Source: an uncultured Saprospiraceae bacterium (GTDB lineage: Bacteria > Bacteroidota > Bacteroidia > Chitinophagales > Saprospiraceae). From it: a stretch of 32,163 nucleotides of DNA. The stretch spans positions 1 to 32,163 of the forward strand of contig CAMZLN010000030.1 in the NCBI GenBank assembly GCA_947311465.1. Reading direction: 5' to 3'. Under the pieces are notes generated by a model. The model ran no database searches and was not told where the DNA came from. It saw only the letters and a list, made by a program, of their open reading frames with translations. Both the position numbers and the translations under genes were made by a program. Positions 1 through 8,666 of this stretch are shown piece by piece; the first letter of the stretch is position 1; every line of letters starts with the position of its first letter.

Positions 1-227
1 TGAAGCAGTTGTTCACGGTATTCCTTCCGATTATGAATTTAAAGATAAAGATATTGTCTCTGTTGATTGTGGAGTGATTATGAATGATTTCTTCGGAGAT
101 TCAGCATACACTTTTGCAGTGGGTGATGTGGAGGAAGAAATCATTCATAATCACTCCACAATCAACAGAGACAATATCTTTATCTTTAAATTCATAATCG
201 GAAGGAATACCGTGAACAACTGCTTCA
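1..227. repeat. Perfect inverted repeat (94-bp arms, 39-bp loop) at the window end
   Basis: Bases 1-94 are the exact reverse complement of bases 134-227, with no mismatch that I can find, separated by a 39-base loop (95-133). Both arms code for the same stretch of methionine aminopeptidase. The loop holds the next residues of the same protein, but on the plus strand. This is the layout of a strand-switching fold-back chimera at a contig end, not of a biological palindrome. The left arm may continue beyond base 1. Confidence 0.95.
2..133 (+). pseudogene. map: Fold-back copy of an internal map fragment
   Basis: Read on the plus strand, this fragment gives the central part of type I methionine aminopeptidase, with EAVVHGIPSDYEF near its start and then GDSAYTFAVGDVE. 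The second part (95-133) is the true continuation of the minus-strand map gene at 134-442, because it supplies the second metal-binding Asp of the family at the correct 11-residue spacing from the first. After base 133 the frame runs into the antisense of map and ends at a stop at 242-244. It is most likely an artefactual piece of the same gene, not a second gene. Confidence 0.85.
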
Positions 228-442
228 TTAATAGAAATACATAATGTACCAGGAAATCCACCATAATTTAAGAAACCCGGAATACCACCATTATCTCTAA
301 TAAATGATTCCGCTTCTTTATCAATTTTTTTTGAAGAGACACCCGGTTTAATTAAGCCCGCAACTAAAGATAGAGTTTTACTTACCATCAACGCACTCTC
401 TCGCATCAACTCAATCTCTTCAGTTGTTTTATAAAATACCAT
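101..442 (-). CDS. map: Methionine aminopeptidase type I, truncated by fold-back
   Basis: This cytosolic metallo-enzyme removes the initiator methionine from nascent proteins. Residues 1-103 (442 down to 134) are normal MetAP sequence, including the family's substrate-pocket His in VVHG (H77) and the first metal ligand in SVDCG (D94). The last ten residues of the ORF (LHITHCKSVC) are not map. They are antisense read from the 39-base loop of the inverted repeat, so the genuine gene portion ends at 134. The real next residues (GDSAYTF, with the second metal Asp) appear on the plus strand at 95-133. The gene lies 27 nt after secY in the same direction, as is common in bacterial spc operons. The C-terminal metal ligands are missing. 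Confidence 0.9.
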   Translation of the reverse strand: MVFYKTTEEIELMRESALMVSKTLSLVAGLIKPGVSSKKIDKEAESFIRDNGGIPGFLNYGGFPGTLCISINEAVVHGIPSDYEFKDKDIVSVDCGVIMNDFFLHITHCKSVC

Positions 443-469
443 CGTGTTTTATCTTAAAATTTTAGAATA

Positions 470-1828
470 TTACATTCCTGCCCCAACAGTAGGTATTGAA
501 CTAGTTCGTCCTTGAATTTTTCCAGATTTAACCAATCCATCATATTTACTCAAAAGCAGGTAACTTTCAATCTGTTGCAAAGTATCTAAAACGACAGCCA
601 CCAAAATCAATAACGATGTTCCACCAAAGAACATTGCAAAAGATGGATTCACACCAAAAGCTGAAACAATACCAGGTAGAATAGCTATTATACCTAATAA
701 AATTGATCCAGGCAATGTAATTCTTGATACAATCGTATCCACATATTCAGCCGTACTATCCCCAGGTTTTACACCAGGAATAAAAGCATTTCGCTGCTTT
801 AAATATTCAGCTTGTTGCTTTGGATTTACAATTAAAGCTGTATATACGTAAGTAAAAACAACTATCAAAAGGAAGTAAATAATATTATAAGGAAGTGAAG
901 TAAAATCACTTAATGATCGTAGAAATGGACTAGCTGCCCCTTTTGCTCCCATTAGAAATCCCACTAAAGTAGTCGGCAAAAACATCAATGCTTGAGCAAA
1001 GATAATTGGCATAACTCCTGCAGCGTTCACTTTAATAGGAAGGTAATCTCTATTACCAGAAGTAGGTAATTTTGAAGCACCCCTACCAACCATTCTATTA
1101 GCAAATTGTAATGCGATTCTTCTTACTGCTTGAACAATAGCTATTGTTGCTAAAACAACGAAGAATAGAGCTGCGAATTCAAAAACAAGTAATAAGATAT
1201 TATTTTCAAATTGAATTTGCATTTCTGAAATCAAAGCTATTGGTAATCTAGCAATGATACCAACAGTAATCAATAATGAAATACCATTTCCAATACCACG
1301 ATCAGTAATTTTTTCACCCAACCACATTGCGAATACAGTACCAGCAGAAAGAATAATTATATTAGAAAACCAAAATAATCCTTGTGGAATATTTGGATCG
1401 ACAGCTCCTTGAGATGTAAGATATGCTAAATATCCACTACCTTGAACCAAGGTGATAAAAATTGTCAAAATTCTAGTCATTTGACCAATTTTCTTTCGAC
1501 CAGATTCACCTTCATGCTGCTGTAATCTTTGAAAATAGGGAACCGCAAATCCTAATAATTGAATAATAATAGATGCGGTAATATAAGGCATTATACCTAA
1601 AGCAAACAAAGCTGCTTGATTAAAAGCACCTCCAGTAAACATATTAATTAATCCCAAAAGGTCATTTGTATTCTGACCACCAGCCATTAATTTCTCAGGA
1701 ATAACTCCAGGTAGAACAATAAATGATCCTAAACGATAAACTGCTAAAATAGCTATAGTGAAAAGAATTCTTTTCCTAAGTTCATCAATTTTCCAAATAT
1801 TCTTAATTGTGGTAATAAAATTTTTCAT
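470..1828 (-). CDS. secY: Preprotein translocase subunit SecY
   Basis: SecY is the channel-forming subunit of the Sec translocon in the inner membrane. The 452-residue product has the usual pattern of about ten hydrophobic helices. The first covers roughly residues 20-42, ending in the conserved VLPGV turn, and is followed by the plug region (GLINMFTGGAFNQ, roughly residues 58-70). The cytoplasmic loop QRLQQHEGESGRKK before the third helix and the GIGNGISLLI segment are typical of the family. It follows rplO by only 9 nt and precedes map, so it is a distal gene of the spc part of the superoperon. Length is normal and I see nothing unusual. Confidence 0.98.
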   Translation of the reverse strand: MKNFITTIKNIWKIDELRKRILFTIAILAVYRLGSFIVLPGVIPEKLMAGGQNTNDLLGLINMFTGGAFNQAALFALGIMPYITASIIIQLLGFAVPYFQRLQQHEGESGRKKIGQMTRILTIFITLVQGSGYLAYLTSQGAVDPNIPQGLFWFSNIIILSAGTVFAMWLGEKITDRGIGNGISLLITVGIIARLPIALISEMQIQFENNILLLVFEFAALFFVVLATIAIVQAVRRIALQFANRMVGRGASKLPTSGNRDYLPIKVNAAGVMPIIFAQALMFLPTTLVGFLMGAKGAASPFLRSLSDFTSLPYNIIYFLLIVVFTYVYTALIVNPKQQAEYLKQRNAFIPGVKPGDSTAEYVDTIVSRITLPGSILLGIIAILPGIVSAFGVNPSFAMFFGGTSLLILVAVVLDTLQQIESYLLLSKYDGLVKSGKIQGRTSSIPTVGAGM

Positions 1829-1837
1829 CGAAATTTT

Positions 1838-2284
1838 TTAAATAAGATTGATACTTCCACCAGCTTTTTCAACAGCTTCTTTAGCTGAACCAGTACAAGC
1901 ATGAACTGTAATCGAAAGAGGTTTTGTAATTTCACCTCCACCCAACACTTTAACTTTATCATTTTTCTTTACTATACCGCATTCTACTAATGCAGCCATT
2001 GTAATATCAGACAAATTGAACTTCTCTGCAATAGATTGGAATCTATCCAAATTTATGCCAACATATTCAACTCTAAATGGATTTTTAAATCCACGTTTTG
2101 GTAAACGCATTTGCAAAGGAGTTTGACCACCTTCAAAATTACGTTTTTTGCTATAACCAGATCTAGACTTAGCACCTTTGTGCCCTCTGGTAGCTGTACC
2201 ACCATGTCCTGAACCTTGTCCACGAGCAATTCTTTTCCCTTTTTTTATAGCACCTTTCGCAGGCTTTAAGTTACTCAAATTCAT
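1838..2284 (-). CDS. rplO: 50S ribosomal protein L15 (uL15)
   Basis: This is a large-subunit protein that joins late in assembly. I use the ATG at 2282-2284, giving 148 residues beginning MNLSNLKPAKGA, the conserved N-terminus of the family. The longer ORF in the track (from 2356) adds 24 residues read from the intergenic spacer and would overlap rpmD, so I reject it. The glycine-rich basic segment RGQGSGHGGTATRGHKGAKS is diagnostic, and the C-terminal domain ends with GGSINLI. It lies 58 nt after rpmD and 9 nt before secY. Confidence 0.97.
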   Translation of the reverse strand: MNLSNLKPAKGAIKKGKRIARGQGSGHGGTATRGHKGAKSRSGYSKKRNFEGGQTPLQMRLPKRGFKNPFRVEYVGINLDRFQSIAEKFNLSDITMAALVECGIVKKNDKVKVLGGGEITKPLSITVHACTGSAKEAVEKAGGSINLI

Positions 2285-2342
2285 CTTATGATAACGTTTA
2301 CGATATTTGACAAAAAATGTGACGAAAAATCTTAAAAAAGAT

Positions 2343-2522
2343 TTAAGCTTTTTCAACTTCTACTAAATGGGCGACTTTAGTCACCATTCCTAAAATGACA
2401 GCTGTTGATGTATGTTCAACTACAGCATTTATTTTTCTAAGTCCCAGAGCGACTAAAGTAGCTTTTTGCTTCTTTGATGCACCAATTGAACTTCTTACTT
2501 GTTTAATTTTAATCTTAGACAT
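2343..2522 (-). CDS. rpmD: 50S ribosomal protein L30 (uL30), missed by the ORF track
   Basis: The minus strand between rplO and rpsE encodes a 59-residue protein, just under the track's apparent size cutoff. It starts MSKIKIKQVRSSIG and contains KQKATLVALGLRK and ILGMVTKVAHLV. These match L30, which binds 23S rRNA and is normally short (about 60 residues). The start is the ATG at 2520-2522 and the stop is the TAA at 2343-2345. It sits in the conserved rpsE-rpmD-rplO order, 26 nt after rpsE. The plus-strand ORF listed at 2395-2592 is a shadow of it. Confidence 0.97.
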   Translation of the reverse strand: MSKIKIKQVRSSIGASKKQKATLVALGLRKINAVVEHTSTAVILGMVTKVAHLVEVEKA

Positions 2523-2548
2523 ATCGATTATTCTGACAGTTACGAATT

Positions 2549-3064
2549 TTATCCTTCAAATAATTTCTCTAAAGAAATATTTCTTGCTTTAGCTACTTCA
2601 TAAGGTCCTCTTAGCTGTTTCAAAGCATCAAATGTAGCTTTTACAACATTATGAGGATTAGAAGAACCTTGGGATTTTGCTAATACATTATGAATACCAG
2701 CGATTTCCAAAACAGCTCTCATTGCTCCACCAGCAATTACTCCTGTACCTTCAGAAGCTGGCTTGATCAAAACTTTTCCAGCTCCATATTTACCTCTTTG
2801 TGCGTGTGGAATAGTGCCTTTCCAAATTGGAACTTTCACCAAATTCTTTTTAGCATCATCCACTGCTTTAGAGATTGCAGTTGAAACTTCTCTTGCTTTT
2901 CCTAAACCATGTCCTACGGTACCTTTACCATCACCCACAACAACAATTGCTGCAAAACTAAAAGTTCGTCCCCCTTTGGTAACCTTAGTAACTCTATTTA
3001 CAGTAACCAACTTTTCTTTCAAGTCTGATTCTGCTGGTTTTACTTTTTTATCGTATCTTGCCAT
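2549..3064 (-). CDS. rpsE: 30S ribosomal protein S5 (uS5)
   Basis: S5 is a small-subunit protein near the mRNA entry site, important for decoding accuracy. The 171-residue product has the double-stranded RNA-binding domain at the N-terminus ([20 protein letters not shown], then [14 protein letters not shown]) and the C-terminal S5 fold with [20 protein letters not shown]. It starts at ATG 3064 with [18 protein letters not shown], a short extension typical of Bacteroidota. Spacing to rplR is 31 nt and to rpmD 26 nt, consistent with one transcript. Confidence 0.98.
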   Translation of the reverse strand: MARYDKKVKPAESDLKEKLVTVNRVTKVTKGGRTFSFAAIVVVGDGKGTVGHGLGKAREVSTAISKAVDDAKKNLVKVPIWKGTIPHAQRGKYGAGKVLIKPASEGTGVIAGGAMRAVLEIAGIHNVLAKSQGSSNPHNVVKATFDALKQLRGPYEVAKARNISLEKLFEG

Positions 3065-3095
3065 TACTTAAATATTTGCAATATAAATTAATATA

Positions 3096-3449
3096 TTAAA
3101 TTTGAACACCAGCTTCTCTAATACCGTCAGCCAATGCTTTAACACGACCATGATACAAAAACCCTCCTCGATCGAAGACAAACTGATTAATATTACCTGC
3201 TAACGCCTTTTCACCTAAAAGCTTACCAACGGCTTTAGCTTGATCTACTTTACTACTTTCATTACTAATCTCCTTCATATTTGAAGATGCAGACATTAAA
3301 GTCTTAGCATTCACATCATCAATTAATTGACAATAGATAGATTTATTACTTCGAAAAACAGCTAATCTAGGTCTTTCACTAGTACCACTAACTTTTTTTC
3401 GAATTCTATAACGAATTTTTTGTCTAATTTCTTTTTTGGACAATCCCAT
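3096..3449 (-). CDS. rplR: 50S ribosomal protein L18 (uL18)
   Basis: L18 binds 5S rRNA and helps attach it to the large subunit. The 117-residue product has the basic N-terminus ([15 protein letters not shown]), the [22 protein letters not shown] core and the C-terminal [18 protein letters not shown] signature. Length matches the family (about 115-120). It lies 27 nt after rplF and 31 nt before rpsE in the standard spc order. I see no anomalies. Confidence 0.98.
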   Translation of the reverse strand: MGLSKKEIRQKIRYRIRKKVSGTSERPRLAVFRSNKSIYCQLIDDVNAKTLMSASSNMKEISNESSKVDQAKAVGKLLGEKALAGNINQFVFDRGGFLYHGRVKALADGIREAGVQI

Positions 3450-3476
3450 TTTCCTACTCTTTTTAAATCAAAAATA

Positions 3477-4028
3477 TTATCCAGCAGTTTTACCTTGCTT
3501 TCTTCTAATTTCTTCACCTTTAAACCTAATACCTTTTCCTTTGTAAGGTTCTGGTTTTCTAAAAGCTCTAATTTTAGCGGCTATTTGGCCAATCAACTGC
3601 TTATCATGTGATGTTAAAATAATGGTAGGTTTTTGCCCTTTCACCATTTCTGTTTCAACCTTAACTTCATCCGGTACAGAGAAATAAATTGGATGAGAAT
3701 ACCCCAAACCAAGCTCTAACAATTGCCCTTTATTTGCAACTCTATATCCAACCCCCCACAATTCAAGCACCTTTTTATACCCTTCATTAACACCAATAAT
3801 CATGTTATTGATTAATGAACGATAAAGACCATGCATTGCTCTATGACGAATTTGATCAGTAGGTCTTGACACGGATAAAACACCATCTTCAATAGATACT
3901 GATAAATCTTGATCAACCTGTTGAACTAATTCACCTTTAGAACCTTTTACAGTTATAAGATTTCCTTTGCTAATTGATATTTCCACTCCAGCAGGAATAC
4001 TAATTGTAACATTTCCTATTCTTGACAT
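3477..4028 (-). CDS. rplF: 50S ribosomal protein L6 (uL6)
   Basis: L6 lies near the GTPase-associated centre and the sarcin-ricin loop. The 183-residue product has two tandem L6 domains. The first starts MSRIGNVTISIPAGVEISI. The second carries GVGYRVANKGQLLELGLGYSHP and ends in the C-terminal signature EPYKGKGIRFKGEEIRRKQGKTAG. Length fits the family. It follows rpsH by 26 nt and precedes rplR by 27 nt. Confidence 0.98.
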   Translation of the reverse strand: MSRIGNVTISIPAGVEISISKGNLITVKGSKGELVQQVDQDLSVSIEDGVLSVSRPTDQIRHRAMHGLYRSLINNMIIGVNEGYKKVLELWGVGYRVANKGQLLELGLGYSHPIYFSVPDEVKVETEMVKGQKPTIILTSHDKQLIGQIAAKIRAFRKPEPYKGKGIRFKGEEIRRKQGKTAG

Positions 4029-4054
4029 AACTTATATAATTTTAAAGGTAAATT

Positions 4055-4459
4055 CTAGTAAACGTAGCACAACAATTCACCACCTAAATTTTCTTTTTTC
4101 GCTTGTTTGTCAGACATCAAACCCTTTGATGTAGAGACAATACATAATCCCAACCCATTAATGATTCTTGGAATTTCTGTAGCTTTAGCATATTTTCTCA
4201 AACCAGACTTACTAATTCTTCCCAATTTTTTAATAACTGGTTCCTTAGTAGCAGGATCATATTTTAAAGCGATTTTGATAACGCCCCTATTTGGAACAGA
4301 GTCATCAAATTTATATCTATAAATAAAACCTTGATCATATAAGATCTCAGTTATACCTTTTTTCATTTTAGATGTAGGAATCTCCACTACTCGCTTATTT
4401 GCCATTTGGGCATTACGAATTCTAGTAAGATAATCTGCAATTGGATCTGTAACTACCAT
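4055..4459 (-). CDS. rpsH: 30S ribosomal protein S8 (uS8)
   Basis: S8 is a primary 16S rRNA-binding protein, and in enterobacteria it also represses its own spc operon. The 134-residue product begins MVVTDPIADYLTRIRNAQ, the family N-terminus with one extra valine. It has the C-terminal motif ISTSKGLMSDKQAKKENLGGELLCYVY. Autoregulation by S8 cannot be judged here, as I did not find an obvious mimic of its 16S site. It lies 33 nt after rpsN and 26 nt before rplF. Confidence 0.98.
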   Translation of the reverse strand: MVVTDPIADYLTRIRNAQMANKRVVEIPTSKMKKGITEILYDQGFIYRYKFDDSVPNRGVIKIALKYDPATKEPVIKKLGRISKSGLRKYAKATEIPRIINGLGLCIVSTSKGLMSDKQAKKENLGGELLCYVY

Positions 4460-4492
4460 TAGTTTCAGTTTTTATTTTACTTATTTAAAAAA

Positions 4493-4762
4493 TTACCAGC
4501 TGGCCTTAGTAACACCTGGAATTTTACCTGCCAATGCCATTTCTCTAAAAGTTACTCTAGAGATGCCAAACATTCTCATGTACCCTTTTGGTCTACCTGT
4601 TAGTTTACATCTATTGTGTAATCTAATTTTGTTAGAGTTACGAGGCAACTTATCTAAAGCTTCCCAGTCCCCAGCATCTTTCAACTGTTTTCTTAATTCA
4701 GCATACTTAGCCACCATTCGTTCTCGTTTTCGCTCTCTTGCGATTATTGCTTTTCTAGCCAT
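4493..4762 (-). CDS. rpsN: 30S ribosomal protein S14 (uS14), zinc-free type
   Basis: S14 is a small-subunit head protein. At 89 residues it is the long form that lacks the CxxC...CxxC zinc ribbon. Only a single Cys is visible, in [21 protein letters not shown]. It begins [20 protein letters not shown] and ends [10 protein letters not shown], as in other long S14 proteins. The position between rplE (16 nt away) and rpsH (33 nt) is the standard one. A zinc-independent form in the main operon fits a locus not tied to zinc starvation. Confidence 0.98.
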   Translation of the reverse strand: MARKAIIARERKRERMVAKYAELRKQLKDAGDWEALDKLPRNSNKIRLHNRCKLTGRPKGYMRMFGISRVTFREMALAGKIPGVTKASW

Positions 4763-4778
4763 AATTATTGCTATTTAA

Positions 4779-5333
4779 CTATTTCTGATTTTTAAAAGGA
4801 ACCCCTAAAGCCTTCAACAAGGCCAATGCTTCTGCATCTGTCTTAGCAGTAGTTACAAAAGTAACATTCATACCAGTGATTCTACTAACTTTATCTAAAT
4901 CAATTTCAGGAAAAATGATATGTTCTTGCACACCAAAAGAATAATTACCTCTTCCGTCAAAACTTTTATCATTAATTCCTCTAAAGTCTCTTACTCGAGG
5001 TAAAGCTACCGTAACCAAACGATCAAGAAACTCATACATTCTCTCCTTTCGCAAAGTAACTTTAGCACCAATATTCATACCTTCTCTCAACTTAAAGTTT
5101 GAGACAGATTTACGTGCAACAGTTGGAACTGCTTGTTGACCTGCAATAGTAGACATTTCCTTAACAGCAGTATCCACTAATTTTTTGTCTTGAGTAGCAT
5201 CTCCTACACCTTGGTTTAAAGAAATCTTTACCAATTTAGGTACTTGCATTGATGATTTATATTGAAACTGCTCCATTAATTTAGGAACGACTTCATTATC
5301 ATATTTTAATTTAAATCTTGGTACGTAACTCAT
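4779..5333 (-). CDS. rplE: 50S ribosomal protein L5 (uL5)
   Basis: L5 binds 5S rRNA in the central protuberance and contacts the P-site tRNA. The 184-residue product shows [19 protein letters not shown], the [20 protein letters not shown] block and the C-terminal [26 protein letters not shown]. Its ATG overlaps the rplX stop codon by one base (TAATG, minus strand), which suggests translational coupling with L24. Confidence 0.98.
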   Translation of the reverse strand: MSYVPRFKLKYDNEVVPKLMEQFQYKSSMQVPKLVKISLNQGVGDATQDKKLVDTAVKEMSTIAGQQAVPTVARKSVSNFKLREGMNIGAKVTLRKERMYEFLDRLVTVALPRVRDFRGINDKSFDGRGNYSFGVQEHIIFPEIDLDKVSRITGMNVTFVTTAKTDAEALALLKALGVPFKNQK

Positions 5334-5677
5334 TATTTTATAATTTCTCCAGATTTTTTAGAATAACGAACGATTTTGCCGTCCACTAATTTTCTTCCTA
5401 TTCTTGTTGGTTCACCTGTTATAGGATCAACCACCATTAAGTTAGAGATATGCACAGATAAAGTAATATCTTGAATACCCCCTTCATTATTTTCAGAAGG
5501 TTTCATGTGTTTTTTTCTAACATTAACTCCTTCGACAACGGCTCTATTCTTAGCAGGAATTACTTCCAAAACTTTACCTTCTTTACCCTTGTCAGCTCCA
5601 GCGATAACGATAACCATATCGTCTTTTTTAATTTTAAACTTTGGAGCAAATCGCTTACTTGTATTATTTTTTGACAT
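5333..5677 (-). CDS. rplX: 50S ribosomal protein L24 (uL24)
   Basis: L24 is one of the two assembly-initiator proteins of the large subunit and lies near the exit of the peptide tunnel. The 114-residue product contains the KOW motif region [20 protein letters not shown] (residues about 17-36), then [18 protein letters not shown]. It begins with a short polar stretch ([15 protein letters not shown]). Its TAA shares one base with the rplE ATG, and rplN ends 12 nt upstream. Length is within the family range. Confidence 0.98.
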   Translation of the reverse strand: MSKNNTSKRFAPKFKIKKDDMVIVIAGADKGKEGKVLEVIPAKNRAVVEGVNVRKKHMKPSENNEGGIQDITLSVHISNLMVVDPITGEPTRIGRKLVDGKIVRYSKKSGEIIK

Positions 5678-5689
5678 CCTAATGATATT

Positions 5690-6055
5690 CTAAAGCACTT
5701 CTGGTGCCAATGAAACAATCTTCATATAATCTCTTTCTCTTAATTCTCTTGCTACAGGACCAAATACACGAGTTCCAATTGGATCAAGAGATGCATTTAG
5801 TAAAACAACAGCATTATCATCAAATCTGATATATGAACCATCTTTTCTTCTAATAGCTTGTTTTGTTCTTACAACGATAGCTTTAGAAACGGTACCTTTT
5901 TTCACACCGTTCGGAGTAGCTTGTTTTACAGTAACAACTATAGTATCGCCCACTGACGCATATCTACGTTTAGATCCACCTAGCACTTTTATACAAAGTA
6001 CTTCCTTTGCACCGCTATTATCTGCGACATTTAGTCTTGATTCCTGCTGTATCAT
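5690..6055 (-). CDS. rplN: 50S ribosomal protein L14 (uL14)
   Basis: L14 forms part of the intersubunit bridge and the docking site for the silencing factor RsfS. The 121-residue product starts [19 protein letters not shown] and carries the signature [23 protein letters not shown] and [10 protein letters not shown]. It ends with the conserved [24 protein letters not shown]. The gap to rpsQ is 46 nt and to rplX 12 nt. Confidence 0.98.
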   Translation of the reverse strand: MIQQESRLNVADNSGAKEVLCIKVLGGSKRRYASVGDTIVVTVKQATPNGVKKGTVSKAIVVRTKQAIRRKDGSYIRFDDNAVVLLNASLDPIGTRVFGPVARELRERDYMKIVSLAPEVL

Positions 6056-6101
6056 AATCTTTTATTTAAATATTTTCAAAACATATAAAATAAGACTGAA
6101 C

Positions 6102-6353
6102 TTATTTTGCTTTTTCGATTACTTCAAGCAATCTCCATCTTTTCTTTTTACTTAAAGGACGTGATTCCACAATTTTAACCAAATCCCCTTCATTACATGA
6201 ATTAGCTTCATCATGTGCGGTGAATTTTTTATGTTTCTTTACGAACTTTCCGTACATAGGGTGTCTTAGCTTTCTTTCAACAGTGACAGTAATGGTTTTA
6301 TCCATTTTGTCACTAGTAACTACCCCAACTCTTGTTTTTCTATTTGATGCCAT
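6102..6353 (-). CDS. rpsQ: 30S ribosomal protein S17 (uS17)
   Basis: S17 is an early-binding 16S rRNA protein with an OB fold. I place the start at the ATG 6351-6353, giving 83 residues beginning [20 protein letters not shown]. The track's 85-residue version uses a TTG two codons upstream (6359) and is less likely. The body has [20 protein letters not shown] and [20 protein letters not shown], which are typical. It follows rpmC by 31 nt and precedes rplN by 46 nt. Confidence 0.96.
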   Translation of the reverse strand: MASNRKTRVGVVTSDKMDKTITVTVERKLRHPMYGKFVKKHKKFTAHDEANSCNEGDLVKIVESRPLSKKKRWRLLEVIEKAK

Positions 6354-6384
6354 TAGCAACTAAATTTAGACTTATTATCTATTA

Positions 6385-6645
6385 TTATTTTTTTCTTCTT
6401 CTTCTTCGAATCTTTGAACGACCAGCTAGGAACTCATCACTAGCTTCAGCCAGAACTCTACGACCCAATTCTGTTTTAATTCGAGCTACATCTCTACGAG
6501 ACTCTCTCAATTCTAAAGGATTTTGTAAACCATCCATTGAATGCTCAAATTTCATATTATTATACTCCGCTTCTCTTTCTGATAAGATTCCTTTCAAATC
6601 ATCTACAGACAAATCTTGCAGTTCTAAAAATTTCTTTGATGCCAT
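6385..6645 (-). CDS. rpmC: 50S ribosomal protein L29 (uL29) with basic C-terminal tail
   Basis: L29 sits at the tunnel exit beside L23 and contacts trigger factor and SRP. The 86-residue product has the two-helix core (LQDLSVDDLKGILSEREAEY and RESRRDVARIKTELGRR). It then extends about 15 residues beyond most bacterial L29 proteins, which are usually 60-70 residues, finishing with a very basic tail (RSKIRRRRRKK). The tail is likely to bind rRNA. It lies 27 nt after rplP and 31 nt before rpsQ. Confidence 0.96.
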   Translation of the reverse strand: MASKKFLELQDLSVDDLKGILSEREAEYNNMKFEHSMDGLQNPLELRESRRDVARIKTELGRRVLAEASDEFLAGRSKIRRRRRKK

Positions 6646-6672
6646 TATTAAAATATTATAAATGTCAAATTA

Positions 6673-7086
6673 TTAAAAATCACGTCTTACAACAAACTTA
6701 GTAAGAACAGGTAACTTTTGTGCTGCCAATCTTAACGCCTCTTTTGCAGTTTCGTAAGGTACACCATCCATTTCGAACATAATTCTTCCTGGTTGTACTG
6801 GGGCCACATAATGATCCAAAGCTCCTTTACCCTTACCCATACGAACTTCAGCTGGTTTAGAAGTCATTGGTTTGTCTGGAAAAATTCGAATCCAAACTTT
6901 ACCTTCTCTTTTCATGTATCTCGTCATCGCGATACGGGCAGCTTCTATCTGTCTATTTGTAATCATTCCAAAATCCAAAGATTTCAAACCAAATGACCCA
7001 AATGAGATACTACTTCCTCTATATGCTAATCCAGTATTTCTACCTTTTTGCATTTTACGATATTTCGTCCTTTTCGGCTGTAACAT
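6673..7086 (-). CDS. rplP: 50S ribosomal protein L16 (uL16)
   Basis: L16 is needed for A-site tRNA placement and late 50S assembly. The 137-residue product begins [19 protein letters not shown] and has [39 protein letters not shown] and the C-terminal [21 protein letters not shown], all characteristic. Unlike most neighbours it is separated from the upstream gene (rpsC) by 84 nt. That gap contains a -7-like box and a palindrome, so it may also be transcribed from its own weak promoter. Confidence 0.98.
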   Translation of the reverse strand: MLQPKRTKYRKMQKGRNTGLAYRGSSISFGSFGLKSLDFGMITNRQIEAARIAMTRYMKREGKVWIRIFPDKPMTSKPAEVRMGKGKGALDHYVAPVQPGRIMFEMDGVPYETAKEALRLAAQKLPVLTKFVVRRDF

Positions 7087-7124
7087 TACTTAAATATTTA
7101 TGATTTCAATACCTATTAATTCAC

Positions 7125-7150
7125 GCTTTTTAAAAAGCTTGGCAAAGGTA
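7125..7150 (-). promoter_or_regulatory. -7-like box followed by palindrome in the rpsC-rplP gap
   Basis: On the minus strand the gap reads TACCTTTG (7150-7143), an exact match to the Bacteroidota -7 consensus TAnnTTTG. Four bases later comes the perfect 14-bp palindrome GCTTTTTAAAAAGC (7138-7125), near where transcription would start. I see no convincing -33 TTG at the right spacing. It could be an internal promoter with a 5' hairpin or operator, an RNA processing site, or chance in AT-rich DNA. A similar arrangement occurs in the rpsJ-rplC gap. Confidence 0.35.
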
Positions 7151-7170
7151 CAATAATTTTATTTAAAAGT

Positions 7171-7887
7171 CTAACTACGACGATTATTTCTACGTCTGTC
7201 GTTTCCTCTTCCTCTTTTCTTATCATTTCGAGATGGCACATTAGGCGAAAGATCTCTTTTTCCTAATACTTCTCCTTTATAAATCCACACTTTAATTCCA
7301 ATTTTACCATAGATGGTCAAAGCTTCAACAAGTGCATAATCAATATCAGCTCTAAAAGTATGCAAAGGCGTTCTTCCTTCTTTAAACTCTTCAGATCTAG
7401 CCATTTCCGCACCATTCAAACGTCCAGAAACTCGAATTTTTATTCCTTCACCACCAGATCGTCTACAAGCCTGAATAGCCATTTTAATAGCTCTTTTGTA
7501 ACTAATACGTCCTTCGATTTGTCGAGCAACAGATTCACCAACAATGGTAGCATCCATTTCTGGCTTTCTAATTTCAACAATATTGATTTGAATATCAGAT
7601 CCAGAAATGTTCTTTACCTCCGCCTTAATTCTATCTACTTCAGACCCACCCCGACCGATAATAATACCAGGCCTAGAAGTATGAATCGTAATGGTAATTC
7701 TTTTCAAAGTTCTTTCAATTGCAATCTTTGAAATACCACCTTGATTAATCCTTGCTTTCAAATATCTACGTATATTTTCGTCTTCCACGATATTCTCAGC
7801 ATACGACTTTGTACCACTAAACCAGTTTGAATCCCAGCCACGAATGATACCTAAACGATTACCAATTGGATTTGTCTTTTGACCCAT
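7171..7887 (-). CDS. rpsC: 30S ribosomal protein S3 (uS3)
   Basis: S3 lies at the mRNA entry tunnel and takes part in helicase activity. The 238-residue product has the N-terminal [20 protein letters not shown], a KH domain with the GRGG loop ([17 protein letters not shown]), and the C-terminal S3 domain ([13 protein letters not shown]-like segment, here [13 protein letters not shown]). The tail ([17 protein letters not shown]) is strongly basic and low in complexity. It lies 31 nt after rplV and 84 nt before rplP. Confidence 0.98.
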   Translation of the reverse strand: MGQKTNPIGNRLGIIRGWDSNWFSGTKSYAENIVEDENIRRYLKARINQGGISKIAIERTLKRITITIHTSRPGIIIGRGGSEVDRIKAEVKNISGSDIQINIVEIRKPEMDATIVGESVARQIEGRISYKRAIKMAIQACRRSGGEGIKIRVSGRLNGAEMARSEEFKEGRTPLHTFRADIDYALVEALTIYGKIGIKVWIYKGEVLGKRDLSPNVPSRNDKKRGRGNDRRRNNRRS

Positions 7888-7918
7888 TTTAATTATTTTA
7901 AATTACTTTCAATTTTTT

Positions 7919-8317
7919 TTATTCTGCAACAACTGCTTCTTCTTGATTAGAAACCTTTTCAGCATCAATTTTAATTCTATTCTCAACAATCAATGTAACA
8001 TGATTTGTTCTTTTACGAATTCTATGCGCTCTACCATGTGGAGCAGGTCTAAATCTTTTCAATGAAGTACCACCATCAGAAAATGCAGTTTTCACATACA
8101 AATCAAAATCATCAGCTTCGTAAGCATTTTCATTCTTGTATTCCCAATTTGCTATGGCAGAAAGTAAAAGTTTTTCTAACCAAATACTAGCTTCTTTTTT
8201 TGAGAATTTTAGAATATCTAAAGCCTCAGTCACATTTTTTCCACGAATTAAGTCAACCATTAATCTCATTTTACGAGGTGACATTGGACAACTTTTCAGC
8301 TTTGCAATTGCTTCCAT
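7919..8317 (-). CDS. rplV: 50S ribosomal protein L22 (uL22)
   Basis: L22 lines the peptide exit tunnel, and its beta-hairpin reaches the narrow constriction. The 132-residue product starts [20 protein letters not shown] and has [23 protein letters not shown] and the hairpin region [21 protein letters not shown]. It ends in an acidic tail ([13 protein letters not shown]). I see no deletion in the hairpin loop of the kind that gives macrolide resistance. The gaps are 48 nt to rpsS and 31 nt to rpsC. Confidence 0.98.
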   Translation of the reverse strand: MEAIAKLKSCPMSPRKMRLMVDLIRGKNVTEALDILKFSKKEASIWLEKLLLSAIANWEYKNENAYEADDFDLYVKTAFSDGGTSLKRFRPAPHGRAHRIRKRTNHVTLIVENRIKIDAEKVSNQEEAVVAE

Positions 8318-8365
8318 TATATTATACTTTTATACTAAGGATTTCTCCTTATTTAAAAATTATTA

Positions 8366-8635
8366 TTATTTCTTTTTACCTCCGCCGTGACCTCTAAAGT
8401 TACGAGTTGGTGAAAATTCTCCTAATTTATGACCTACCATATTTTCTGTAACAAAAACTGGAACGAATGTTTTCCCGTTATGCACAGCGATAGTTAAACC
8501 GACCATACCTGGATAAATCATAGAACTTCTAGACCAAGTTTTGATCACACTTTTCTTTCCTGATTCCTGAGCAGCTTCCACTTTTTTAATTAATCTGTGA
8601 AATACGTAAGGTCCTTTCTTAATTGATCGAGCCAT
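8366..8635 (-). CDS. rpsS: 30S ribosomal protein S19 (uS19)
   Basis: S19 is a head protein that contacts S13 and tRNA. The 89-residue product begins [20 protein letters not shown] and carries [24 protein letters not shown], then [20 protein letters not shown], the family signature. Length is normal. It follows rplB by 31 nt and precedes rplV by 48 nt. Confidence 0.98.
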   Translation of the reverse strand: MARSIKKGPYVFHRLIKKVEAAQESGKKSVIKTWSRSSMIYPGMVGLTIAVHNGKTFVPVFVTENMVGHKLGEFSPTRNFRGHGGGKKK

Positions 8636-8666
8636 TATTTTTAGTATTAAAATTATGCTTTAAAAA

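Noticed and set aside
2285-2356. 24-residue N-terminal extension of rplO in the ORF track
   Set aside because: It is intergenic read-through that overlaps the rpmD stop; the family N-terminus begins at MNLSNLKPAKG.
2395-2592. Plus-strand 65-aa ORF between rplO and rpsE
   Set aside because: It is the antisense of rpmD, a conserved gene in its standard position.
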